A stretch of 15,858 bases of DNA from positions 1 through 15,858 of the forward strand of contig JAISDF010000067.1 of the NCBI GenBank assembly GCA_031265025.1. The letters are read 5' to 3'. Below, piece after piece: positions 1 through 6,345 of the stretch. The DNA is from Spirochaetaceae bacterium (GTDB lineage: Bacteria; Spirochaetota; Spirochaetia; Treponematales; Breznakiellaceae). Positions within the stretch are counted from its first letter, which is position 1, and every line of letters starts with the position of its first letter. Under the pieces are notes generated by a model. The model was not told the origin of the DNA and ran no database searches. It saw nothing but the letters and a program-made list of their open reading frames with translations. Made by a program: the position numbers and the translations under genes.

Positions 1-390
1 TACGGCTATACCGTATGTTTTCTGAACGCGGTCATATTCAAAGGTAACGGCGTATTCCTTGCCCGCCTCAAACACATAGCTCATGCGGAGGTTTTTTGCC
101 CTGAAGATGATATTGCCCATTACGCAATTCAGATTCAAAATAAATTCCGATTTTCCGGAAGGAAGGGAAAGCCTCAAGGCCTCGTTGGACCAGGCTTCCT
201 CCCCGTACCAGGCCCTGTTGACATCTATGCCGTTGTAGCTCTGCACTTCGACGCCGCCGCTGAAAAAGACGGTTGTCAACTGTTCGCCCGGAATCTGATC
301 GTCAAAGGTAATCTTATGTGTGGTACCGCACGCGGTCATTATGGCCACTATGACAGGAAGAGCGGCGGGCCATATAAATTTGCTTTTCAT
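1..390 (-). CDS. Small lipoprotein of unknown function, N-terminal part (runs off left edge)
   Basis: The frame is open from an ATG at 390 to the window edge, giving 130 residues with no stop. A Shine-Dalgarno GGAGG lies at 397-401, six bases before the ATG. The N-terminus is basic (MKSK), followed by a hydrophobic stretch and a lipobox ending in IMTAC, so Cys21 would be the lipidated residue after signal peptidase II cleavage. The mature part has alternating polar and hydrophobic residues suggesting a beta-rich domain (for example VFFSGGVEVQSYNG and VFEAGKEYAVTFEYD). I do not recognise a family; treponemes carry many small lipoproteins of this style. It is transcribed divergently from comF and is not part of the plus-strand operon. 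Function is unknown. The lipoprotein call is firm, the rest is open. Confidence 0.8.
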   Translation of the reverse strand, partial: MKSKFIWPAALPVIVAIMTACGTTHKITFDDQIPGEQLTTVFFSGGVEVQSYNGIDVNRAWYGEEAWSNEALRLSLPSGKSEFILNLNCVMGNIIFRAKNLRMSYVFEAGKEYAVTFEYDRVQKTYGIAV

Positions 391-517
391 TCTTAACCTC
401 CGTAACAATATATGATAAAGCGTTTTTTCGCTTTTAGCAATAGAGCCATTATTTCGGCCGCATGACATAAATCCCCCAGCTCCAAAGTAAATTCCACGGC
501 GGGGCCTTTTATACAGT
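391..517. other. Divergent intergenic region between lipoprotein and comF
   Basis: This 127-base gap contains the minus-strand promoter described at 412-440. I could not find a convincing plus-strand promoter for comF. TATACA at 510-515 is a -10-like word but lies too close to the comF ATG (518) to be useful unless the start is further in. No RNA gene, terminator or long repeat was seen. Confidence 0.5.
412..440 (-). promoter_or_regulatory. Putative sigma70-type promoter for the lipoprotein, with a dyad in the spacer
   Basis: Read on the minus strand, a -35-like TTGCTA (435-440) is followed after 17 bases by a -10-like TATCAT (412-417). These match 4/6 and 5/6 of the consensus. The start of transcription would fall near 405, just upstream of the lipoprotein Shine-Dalgarno. 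The spacer contains an inverted repeat AAAGCG-N6-CGCTTT (417-434), which could be an operator or simply a weak hairpin. This is inferred from sequence only. Confidence 0.45.
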
Positions 518-1279
518 ATGAACAGTTTTTTCGGAACCGCGCGGAGCCGCGTTGGCGGTCTGGTCCGGGAATGGTGCTTTTCTTCGGGCTGCGTTGTCTG
601 CGGCGGCATACTCCTCAACAGGGACGATGCTTTTTACGGTATCTGCGAATCCTGCCGGAACCGCCTCAGCCCTGTCCGGGAACAGCGCTGCGCACACTGC
701 GGGAGGCGTCTTGTTTCGGAAACGTCCCTCTGCATGGACTGCCGGGACAGGACCGGGCGTTCCCTGGGGCCTTCGTTCTCCTTTTTCCCCTATGCCGGGG
801 ATTACAGGACCCTCATGGGAGCCTATAAATACGGCAAAAACCGTAATGTGGGAAATTTTTTGGCCCGGATCATACTACGGAAGCTCCCCCTCTTTGTTGA
901 TCCTTCGGAAATCCCCGAATGCTGGGTCCCTGTCCCTCCCAGGCCAGGGACACTCAAAAAAACCGGCTGGGACCAGGTAGCCTTTTTGTGCCGCTGCCTT
1001 GAACGCTTACGGCGTCTTGAACCGGACGGGGCTGGGCTGAGGGACTTTTATATATGTCCCCGCCTCAGGAGGCTGCCCTCCCGCAGCCAGAAGGAACTTA
1101 ACAGGGAAGACAGGCTGAGTAATCTTAAAGGCCGTATCCGCTGTACCGGCCCTGTTCCGGACCGGGTGCTGCTTCTTGACGATGTCGTTACCACCGGGGC
1201 GACCCTCGAAGCCGCCGCTTCCGTCCTCAAAGAAGGAGGCGCTTCGGAGGTAATGGGGCTTACCCTGTTTTACGATTAG
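518..1279 (+). CDS. comF: ComF family amidophosphoribosyltransferase-like protein
   Basis: This 253-residue protein has the two-part ComF layout. The N-terminal zinc-finger region carries four Cys pairs: 25/28, 43/46, 58/61 and 72/75 (CVVCGG, CESC, CAHCG, CMDC). The C-terminal phosphoribosyltransferase domain has the PRPP-binding motif LLLDDVVTTGAT, with the two Asp at 221-222. ComF proteins are linked to DNA uptake and handling of imported single strands in naturally competent bacteria, but they are also widespread in bacteria not known to be competent, so the role here is uncertain. The ATG at 518 is the only early ATG in frame; its Shine-Dalgarno is weak (a G-rich stretch near 497-504). 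It lies upstream of the rimP operon, separated from it by a promoter and a terminator-like hairpin, so it is probably its own transcription unit. Confidence 0.88.
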   Translation: MNSFFGTARSRVGGLVREWCFSSGCVVCGGILLNRDDAFYGICESCRNRLSPVREQRCAHCGRRLVSETSLCMDCRDRTGRSLGPSFSFFPYAGDYRTLMGAYKYGKNRNVGNFLARIILRKLPLFVDPSEIPECWVPVPPRPGTLKKTGWDQVAFLCRCLERLRRLEPDGAGLRDFYICPRLRRLPSRSQKELNREDRLSNLKGRIRCTGPVPDRVLLLDDVVTTGATLEAAASVLKEGGASEVMGLTLFYD

Positions 1280-1308
1280 GTATGGTTTGAAATATCCTCA
1301 ATATACTC

Positions 1309-1337
1309 TTGACAAAATCGCGTGATTTTATTATTGT
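1309..1337 (+). promoter_or_regulatory. Putative sigma70 promoter of the rimP-nusA-infB operon
   Basis: A perfect TTGACA (1309-1314) is followed after a 17-base spacer by TATTGT (1332-1337, 4/6 match). The predicted transcription start is near 1344. The spacer holds an inverted repeat AAAATC-GCGT-GATTTT (1314-1329). A second TTGACAA occurs 32 bases downstream (1341-1347), but no -10 element follows it at a usable distance. Because transcription would start after 1341, a TTG start for rimP at 1341 is unlikely. Sequence evidence only. Confidence 0.6.
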
Positions 1338-1361
1338 AAGTTGACAATTAAGATTCTCATA

Positions 1362-1395
1362 AAAAAAGAGTCGGTTGAACGGCTCTTTTTTCTTT
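1362..1395 (+). terminator. Intrinsic terminator-like hairpin in the rimP leader / downstream of comF
   Basis: The left arm AAAAAAGAGTCG (1362-1373) pairs with CGGCTCTTTTTT (1380-1391) around a 6-base loop, with one U-G wobble. The GC core is followed by TTTTTTCTTT (1386-1395). The shape is that of an intrinsic terminator, and the A tract makes it work in both directions on paper. It would end comF transcripts. It also sits inside the predicted leader of the next operon, between the promoter and the rimP start, so it could act as an attenuator. Which role it has cannot be told from sequence. Confidence 0.65.
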
Positions 1396-1397
1396 AT

Positions 1398-1402
1398 AAG
1401 GA
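1398..1402 (+). promoter_or_regulatory. Ribosome binding site that fixes the rimP start at GTG 1410
   Basis: AAGGA lies seven bases before the GTG at 1410. The upstream in-frame TTG at 1341 has no such site, precedes the predicted transcription start, and would add 23 residues encoded by the terminator-like hairpin. Confidence 0.7.
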
Positions 1403-1409
1403 TGGTCCG

Positions 1410-1871
1410 GTGCGTTTTACCCATCGGCTCAAGGATGAGCTTTTTGAGTCCCTGGAAAGACTTGCCGGGGGTCTTGAGATGACATTGGTGGATCTTTCCG
1501 TTTCCCGCAGCAGGGGGAGCGTTCAGGTGAGGCTTACGGTGTACAGGCCGGGCAATGTGGGGATAGACGACTGTTCCGCCCTGCACCGGGCGGCGCTTCC
1601 CCGGCTGGAACTGGCCTTTCCCGGCGCTGGTCTGTATGTGGAGGTGTCTTCGCCGGGCATAGACAGGGCCATCAGGGACGGCAGTGAATTTGCCCATTAT
1701 ATCGGCAGGGGAGTCAGGTGTTTCAGGACCGATATTTCCGACTGGTATGAGGGCGTGCTGCTCTCTTCCGATGAAGAAAAAATTGTGGTAAAAGGAAAGG
1801 ACGGCGAGACAACATTATCCTATGAGGTCATCGCCAAGGCAAAATTATGCGATGTTCCCGGAGTTTCATGA
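1410..1871 (+). CDS. rimP: Ribosome maturation factor RimP
   Basis: The product is 153 residues from GTG 1410, which fits the usual length of about 150 for RimP. It begins MRFTHRLKDELFESLE, as RimP proteins start with a helix before the first alpha/beta domain. The family signature YVEVSSPGIDRAI is present near residue 77, followed by the C-terminal SH3-like barrel (GVLLSSDEEKIVVKG). RimP binds the 30S subunit during late assembly of the small ribosomal subunit. Its position directly before nusA is the standard bacterial arrangement. An upstream frame extension to TTG 1341 exists but was rejected on Shine-Dalgarno, promoter position and length grounds. The stop is followed by a 31-base gap to nusA. 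Confidence 0.93.
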   Translation: MRFTHRLKDELFESLERLAGGLEMTLVDLSVSRSRGSVQVRLTVYRPGNVGIDDCSALHRAALPRLELAFPGAGLYVEVSSPGIDRAIRDGSEFAHYIGRGVRCFRTDISDWYEGVLLSSDEEKIVVKGKDGETTLSYEVIAKAKLCDVPGVS

Positions 1872-1887
1872 CGGGATTTTTGTATTC

Positions 1888-1893
1888 AGGAGG
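1888..1893 (+). promoter_or_regulatory. Ribosome binding site that fixes the nusA start at GTG 1903
   Basis: A perfect AGGAGG lies nine bases before GTG 1903. The next in-frame ATG (1915) is 21 bases away from it, too far. The frame is open upstream to 1822, but that part overlaps rimP and has no ribosome binding site. Confidence 0.75.
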
Positions 1894-1902
1894 TTTAGAC
1901 CT

Positions 1903-3396
1903 GTGGCGACAGATATGAGCGACGCGATACGTCAGATAATCCAGGATCGCGGAATTTCCGAGGAACTTGTCTTAAAAACAATAGAGAATACCCTCCTTGC
2001 GGCTTACAAGCGCCGTTTCGGAAACGCCGATAACGCCGTTGTCCGGTTCAGCGATGATAACCGCGAGGTTTCTATTTACGCGAAAAAGAAGATAGTCGAC
2101 GGGGTCTATGATCCTGTCTGTGAAATAGATCTTGAGGAAGCCAGGGAACTGAGCCCCGAAGGGGAAATAGGCGATGAACTGCTCATCGAGGTGGACCCCA
2201 AGGAATTTGACCGCATATCGGTGCAGAGCGCCAAACAGACCGCCCATCAGTCCATACGGGAAATACAAAAGGACAGCCTTTATTCGGAATACAAGGACAA
2301 GGTCGGCGAGATAATCATCGGTTACTACCAGCGGGAAAGAAACGGAACCATTTATGTTGATCTGGGTAAGGTTGAAGGCATACTTCCCAAGAAATTCCAG
2401 AGCCCCCGTGAAATATACCATGTCAATGACCGCATCAAGGCCCTGATTACCGAGGTCAATAAAATCCCGGCGGGGCTCCAGATAGTGCTTTCCAGAACCC
2501 ATACCGATTTTGTCAGGGCCATTTTTGAGCTTGAGGTTCCCGAGGTGTATGACAAGACCGTGGAAATACACAAAATAGTAAGGGAACCCGGATACCGGAC
2601 CAAACTGGCCGTCTATTCGAACCGCGATGATGTGGACCCCGTCGGCGCCTGCGTGGGCCTCAAGGGTGTGCGCATACAGGCGGTGATACGGGAGCTTGAG
2701 GGCGAAAAAATCGACATACTCAAGTATGATCCCGATCCCCGCCGTTTCATCAAGAACGCCCTGTCTCCGGCCGAGGTACGGGACGTGGTGGTACTCGACG
2801 AAGGCAAGCACCAGGCCCTGGCCGTGGTAAACGAATCCCAGCTTTCCCTTGCCATAGGCAAACAGGGCCTCAATGTGCGGCTCGCCAACAGGCTTGTTGA
2901 CTGGAACATAGATGTCAAGACCGAGGAGCAGTTTCTTGAACTGGACATTGCCGCCGAATCCCGCAGGGCGGTATCCGAGCTTTTCGGCGAGTATGACGAG
3001 GAAATATCGAGGATTTCAGAGCTTCCCGGCGTGGACGAGGCGCTTGCCGGGGCTCTCAAGAAAAACAATATCGAATTCATTGAGGACTATCTTGCCCTGA
3101 GTGAGGAACAGCTTGCTTCCCTCGAAGGCGTTAGCGCCGAACAGCTTGCCGTGCTGCAAAAACTCATCGAAGAAAATGTCGAGATTGTTGAAGAAGAGTA
3201 TGAAGCGCCTCCTTCCGAAGAAGATGCGGTCGAGGCGTCTGAGGCCCCGGCTGCCGGGGAAGAATCGCTTCCCGAAGAAGAAGAAGAGGCCCCTGAGGAG
3301 TATGAATGTCCCGAATGCGGCGCTAAGATAACCACGGATATGACCAGTTGTCCCAACTGCGGCATAGGGCTGAGTTTTGAATATGAAGAGGACTGA
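1903..3396 (+). CDS. nusA: Transcription termination/antitermination protein NusA with C-terminal zinc ribbon
   Basis: The product is 497 residues. Domains in order are: N-terminal RNA polymerase-binding domain (about 1-130), S1 domain (about 134-200, with GTIYVDLGKVEGILP), KH1 (about 215-280, VGACVGLKGVRIQAV) and KH2 (about 282-350, LAIGKQGLNVRLA). A single helix-hairpin-helix-like domain follows (about 367-425, ELPGVDEAL), then a strongly acidic linker (about 427-468). The C-terminus is a four-cysteine zinc ribbon, C469-x2-C472-x10-C483-x2-C486 (CPECG and CPNCG). NusA binds RNA polymerase and nascent RNA and controls pausing, intrinsic termination and antitermination. The N-terminus, S1 and KH domains are canonical; the acidic tail plus zinc ribbon is not part of NusA in Escherichia coli or Bacillus. 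It lies between rimP and infB as usual. Confidence 0.95.
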   Translation: MATDMSDAIRQIIQDRGISEELVLKTIENTLLAAYKRRFGNADNAVVRFSDDNREVSIYAKKKIVDGVYDPVCEIDLEEARELSPEGEIGDELLIEVDPKEFDRISVQSAKQTAHQSIREIQKDSLYSEYKDKVGEIIIGYYQRERNGTIYVDLGKVEGILPKKFQSPREIYHVNDRIKALITEVNKIPAGLQIVLSRTHTDFVRAIFELEVPEVYDKTVEIHKIVREPGYRTKLAVYSNRDDVDPVGACVGLKGVRIQAVIRELEGEKIDILKYDPDPRRFIKNALSPAEVRDVVVLDEGKHQALAVVNESQLSLAIGKQGLNVRLANRLVDWNIDVKTEEQFLELDIAAESRRAVSELFGEYDEEISRISELPGVDEALAGALKKNNIEFIEDYLALSEEQLASLEGVSAEQLAVLQKLIEENVEIVEEEYEAPPSEEDAVEASEAPAAGEESLPEEEEEAPEEYECPECGAKITTDMTSCPNCGIGLSFEYEED

Positions 3397-3424
3397 CCGG
3401 ATAACGGTTTAACAAAGGTGGAAC

Positions 3425-5950
3425 ATGGCTGAGGAATTAGACAACACCCAGAAACCAAAAGTGGAATTGATCAAGCACGCGAAATCCGAACCCGATACCC
3501 AGGACGGAAGCAAGAATCCCCCCGGTGATCCGGGAGAACGCCGCAAGGTGGTGGTGGTAAAAAAGAAAGCTCCGGCGGCGGTTCCGGGGACGATGAGTAA
3601 AAAGACTCAGCCCAGAGTGCGTCCTGTGCCTTTCCAGGGAGAGGGCGGTCCAGATAAAGCCAGGCCTTCAGGCGAAAAACCACCGGTCAGGCCAAAAACC
3701 GGCCCGGTCCCCGAAAAAACAGAAGGCGTATCCGCCCTTCCCGCGACCCAGCGGCCCGCCGTGGCTGCCGGCAGGGTAGGCGGGAGGCCCGTAGGACCCC
3801 GTCCCGGCGGGGAACGTCCTCCCTTTCCCCAGCGGCCCCAGGGCGCCGCCGGCAGGGTAGGCGGCCGTCCTGTAGGCGGACCCGGCGGCGGCCGGCCAGA
3901 CGGTTTCCGTCCCCAGGGACCGCGTCCCTTTGGCCAGGGCCGGCCTGGCGGTCCGGGCCGGCCGGGGAATTTCGCCGGCAGAGGGCCCCGTCCCGGCGGT
4001 CCCGGCGGTCCCGGCGGCAGAGGACCCGGCATGAGGCCCGGCGGCGCTCCGGCTGTTCCCCCTATGGGAGAGGCCAAGGGCCCGGTAAAAAAAGCCTTTA
4101 AGGCCAAGAGGCCCATTTACCAGAAGAAAGAAAAAGAACATGAGATGGAGGAAAAGCTCCTCCAGACCAAAAAGAAGATAAGCCATATCGCCAATCCCAT
4201 ACCCAAATCCATTGACATCATGGAGGTTATTTCCGTATCGGAACTGGCCCGCAAGATGAATCTCAAGGCGTCGGAGCTGATTCAGAAGCTTATGAGCATG
4301 GGCATGATGGTAACGATAAACCAGCAGATAGACGCCGAGACCGCCACACTCCTGGCCTCGGAATTCGGCGCCGATGTAAAGATAGTCAGCCTCTACGACG
4401 AAACAGTGATAGACACCGGCAAGGATGACGACGCTTCAATGGAAATTCGTCCTCCGGTGGTAACGGTCATGGGCCATGTCGATCACGGCAAGACCAAGCT
4501 CCTTGACGCCATACGGAGCGCCGATGTGGTATCGGGCGAATTCGGCGGCATCACCCAGCATATAGGCGCGTACATGGTGGACACCCCCGGCGGCAGGATT
4601 ACCTTCCTTGATACGCCGGGACACGAGGCCTTTACCCGCATGCGGGCGAGGGGCGCCCAGGTAACCGACATTGTGGTCCTTGTGGTAGCCGCCGATGACG
4701 GCGTCATGCCCCAGACCGTCGAGGCCATCAATCACGCCAAGGAAGCCGGTGTTCCCATCATCGTGGCGGTAAACAAGATTGACAAGGCCGAGGCCAATCC
4801 CGACAGGGTCAAGACCCAGCTTTCCGAACGGGGATTCATGCCCGAGGACTGGGGCGGACAGACCATGTTTGTCGAGCTTTCAGCCTTGAAAAAAGAAGGC
4901 ATAGACAAGCTCATTGACGCGATACTTCTTGAGGCCGAGGTTCTGGAACTCAAGGCCAATTACAACAGAAGCGCCGAAGGCAAGGTCCTTGAGTCCCGCA
5001 TAGACCACGGCAGGGGCATCGTGGCGACGGTCATTGTCGAACGGGGAACCCTCAAGATAGGCGATTCGTTTGTAGCCGGCGTCTGGCCGGGCAAGGTCAG
5101 GGCACTGTTCAATGACAAGGGAGAAAAGGTTGACACGGCGACCCCGGCAATGCCGGTAGAAGTTCTCGGCTTTGAGGGCATACCTGACGCCGGAGATCCT
5201 CTCCAGGTTGTCGATGACGAAAAGACCGCCAGGGGCATTTCCGCCAAGCGCCAGGAACTCAAGCGTTTTGAGGACGCCAAGAATGTCAGAAAGATAACCC
5301 TTGACAACCTGTACGACACGATTAACGACGGCGAGATTCAGGAGCTTAAGGTTATCATCAAGGGCGATGTTCAGGGCTCGGTGGAGGCCCTGAGGTCGAG
5401 CCTTGAAAAACTTTCCACCAGGGAAATCAGGCTTAACGTAATACAGGCCCTTCCGGGCGCGATCAACGAGGGCGACGTGGACCTGGCCATAGCCTCCAAC
5501 GCGATCATCATAGGTTTTAACGTCAGGCCGACTCCCAAGGCCAAGATCCTGGCCGATTCCGAAAAGGTTGACATACGAAAGTACAATATCATCTACCGGG
5601 CTGTGGAAGAAATAAAACAGGCCATGGAAGGTATGCTCAAGCCCGATACCAAGGAAGAAGTCATAGCCCAGGTTGAGGTCAGGGAAACTTTCAAGGTTCC
5701 CAAGGCGGGAACCATCGCCGGCTGTTATGTCCTGAGCGGAACCGTCAAACGAAGCGCCAGCGTCAATGTCATACGGGAAGCCATCGTGGTGCATACGGGC
5801 AAAATCGCGTCCCTCAGGCGTTTCAAGGACGATGTCCGCGAAGTGGCGGCGGGCTTTGAATGCGGCATAGGTCTTGAAGGCTTTGACGATATACAGAACG
5901 GAGACCAGTTTGAAGTTTTTGAATTCGTCGAGGTAGCGAGGAAACTTTAG
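3425..5950 (+). CDS. infB: Translation initiation factor IF-2
   Basis: This is an 841-residue GTPase that places initiator fMet-tRNA on the 30S subunit and promotes subunit joining. The ATG at 3425 is preceded by AAGGTGG. Residues 1-255 are a basic, low-complexity N-terminal region; about 110-216 are rich in Gly, Pro and Arg and contain a near-tandem repeat. An IF2 N-terminal module follows at about 264-315 (SVSELARKMNLKASELIQKL). The G domain has G1 GHVDHGKT (350-357), G3 DTPGH (396-400) and G4 NKID (450-453), with GGITQHIGAY in the switch region. Domains II, III and the C-terminal fMet-tRNA-binding domain fill the remainder. All catalytic motifs are intact. It is 28 bases after nusA and 29 bases before rbfA, the conserved order. 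Confidence 0.97.
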   Translation: MAEELDNTQKPKVELIKHAKSEPDTQDGSKNPPGDPGERRKVVVVKKKAPAAVPGTMSKKTQPRVRPVPFQGEGGPDKARPSGEKPPVRPKTGPVPEKTEGVSALPATQRPAVAAGRVGGRPVGPRPGGERPPFPQRPQGAAGRVGGRPVGGPGGGRPDGFRPQGPRPFGQGRPGGPGRPGNFAGRGPRPGGPGGPGGRGPGMRPGGAPAVPPMGEAKGPVKKAFKAKRPIYQKKEKEHEMEEKLLQTKKKISHIANPIPKSIDIMEVISVSELARKMNLKASELIQKLMSMGMMVTINQQIDAETATLLASEFGADVKIVSLYDETVIDTGKDDDASMEIRPPVVTVMGHVDHGKTKLLDAIRSADVVSGEFGGITQHIGAYMVDTPGGRITFLDTPGHEAFTRMRARGAQVTDIVVLVVAADDGVMPQTVEAINHAKEAGVPIIVAVNKIDKAEANPDRVKTQLSERGFMPEDWGGQTMFVELSALKKEGIDKLIDAILLEAEVLELKANYNRSAEGKVLESRIDHGRGIVATVIVERGTLKIGDSFVAGVWPGKVRALFNDKGEKVDTATPAMPVEVLGFEGIPDAGDPLQVVDDEKTARGISAKRQELKRFEDAKNVRKITLDNLYDTINDGEIQELKVIIKGDVQGSVEALRSSLEKLSTREIRLNVIQALPGAINEGDVDLAIASNAIIIGFNVRPTPKAKILADSEKVDIRKYNIIYRAVEEIKQAMEGMLKPDTKEEVIAQVEVRETFKVPKAGTIAGCYVLSGTVKRSASVNVIREAIVVHTGKIASLRRFKDDVREVAAGFECGIGLEGFDDIQNGDQFEVFEFVEVARKL
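3764..3925 (+). repeat. Two-copy 27-codon repeat in the Gly/Pro/Arg-rich part of infB
   Basis: The peptide AAGRVGGRPVG occurs at residues 114-124 and again at 141-151 of IF2, a period of 27 residues. At DNA level an identical 17-mer GCCGGCAGGGTAGGCGG is found at 3767-3783 and 3848-3864, 81 bases apart. Later residues of each unit have diverged (GPRPGGERP versus GGPGGGRPD). It looks like an in-frame duplication inside a disordered linker and may vary in copy number between strains. Confidence 0.75.
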
Positions 5951-5979
5951 TCAGGGCCTGAAATTCAGGTGAGAGTATC

Positions 5980-6345
5980 ATGGCGGAATACCGTTTGGAA
6001 CGCGTGGGGCGTCTTATGCAGGAAAAGATAGGCGCCCTCATTGTCGAAGGAAGAATCAAGGATCCCCGGGTGGATTCGTTTCTCACCGTTACCAGGGTCG
6101 AGGTTTCAAGGGATCTCGGTTATGCCGATGTTTTTGTCTCAAGCTACAAAACAGCCGAAGGGCTCAAAAAAGGAGTGGCGGGACTTACCAGCGCGGCGGG
6201 ATTTATCCAGTCCCGGCTTGCCCGGGAAATGCGCATACGGGTAACCCCCCGGCTTCGTTTTCACGAGGATCCCGGCATACGGGCCGGCTTTGAATTGACG
6301 CGAAAAATTGAGGATCTTACCCGTGCGGAGAAGCGGTCAGACTAA
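5980..6345 (+). CDS. rbfA: Ribosome-binding factor A
   Basis: The 121-residue product is typical for RbfA. It begins MAEYRLERVGRLMQEKIGAL and has the KH-like core with DPRVDSFLTVTRVEVSRDLGYADVFVS, here split around the signature DPRV and SRDL. The C-terminal part RVTPRLRFHEDPGIR matches the P-x-L-x-F end of the fold. RbfA binds the 30S subunit near the 16S helix 1 region during late assembly and cold adaptation. The start ATG has AGGTGAG upstream. The 3' end overlaps truB by 23 bases, so the two are probably translationally coupled. The length and motifs leave little doubt. Confidence 0.94.
   Translation: MAEYRLERVGRLMQEKIGALIVEGRIKDPRVDSFLTVTRVEVSRDLGYADVFVSSYKTAEGLKKGVAGLTSAAGFIQSRLAREMRIRVTPRLRFHEDPGIRAGFELTRKIEDLTRAEKRSD
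6310..6314 (+). promoter_or_regulatory. Ribosome binding site that favours the truB start at GTG 6323
   Basis: GAGGA lies eight bases before GTG 6323. The alternative TTG start at 6308 would place this site inside the coding region and has no site of its own. The choice changes the N-terminus by five residues only. Confidence 0.6.

Noticed and set aside
1280..1305. Weak inverted repeat GTAT...ATAC after comF as a terminator
   Set aside because: Stem too short and AT-rich, with no U tract; the hairpin at 1362-1395 is far better.
1341..1409. In-frame TTG extension of rimP by 23 residues
   Set aside because: It starts before the predicted transcription start, has no ribosome binding site, and its codons are those of the terminator-like hairpin. 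RimP length fits GTG 1410.
1972..2811. 279-codon open frame on the minus strand opposite nusA
   Set aside because: It lies wholly inside the intact nusA gene, has no recognisable domain and no ribosome binding site I could support. It is a codon-bias shadow.
3607..4186. Gly/Pro-rich, collagen-like minus-strand frames opposite the start of infB
   Set aside because: Low-complexity composition is the mirror of the GC-rich Gly/Pro/Arg repeat region of IF2, not evidence for a structural protein gene.
4880..5794. 304-codon open frame on the minus strand opposite infB
   Set aside because: Lies opposite the conserved C-terminal half of IF2; composition follows from the complementary codons and there is no family resemblance.
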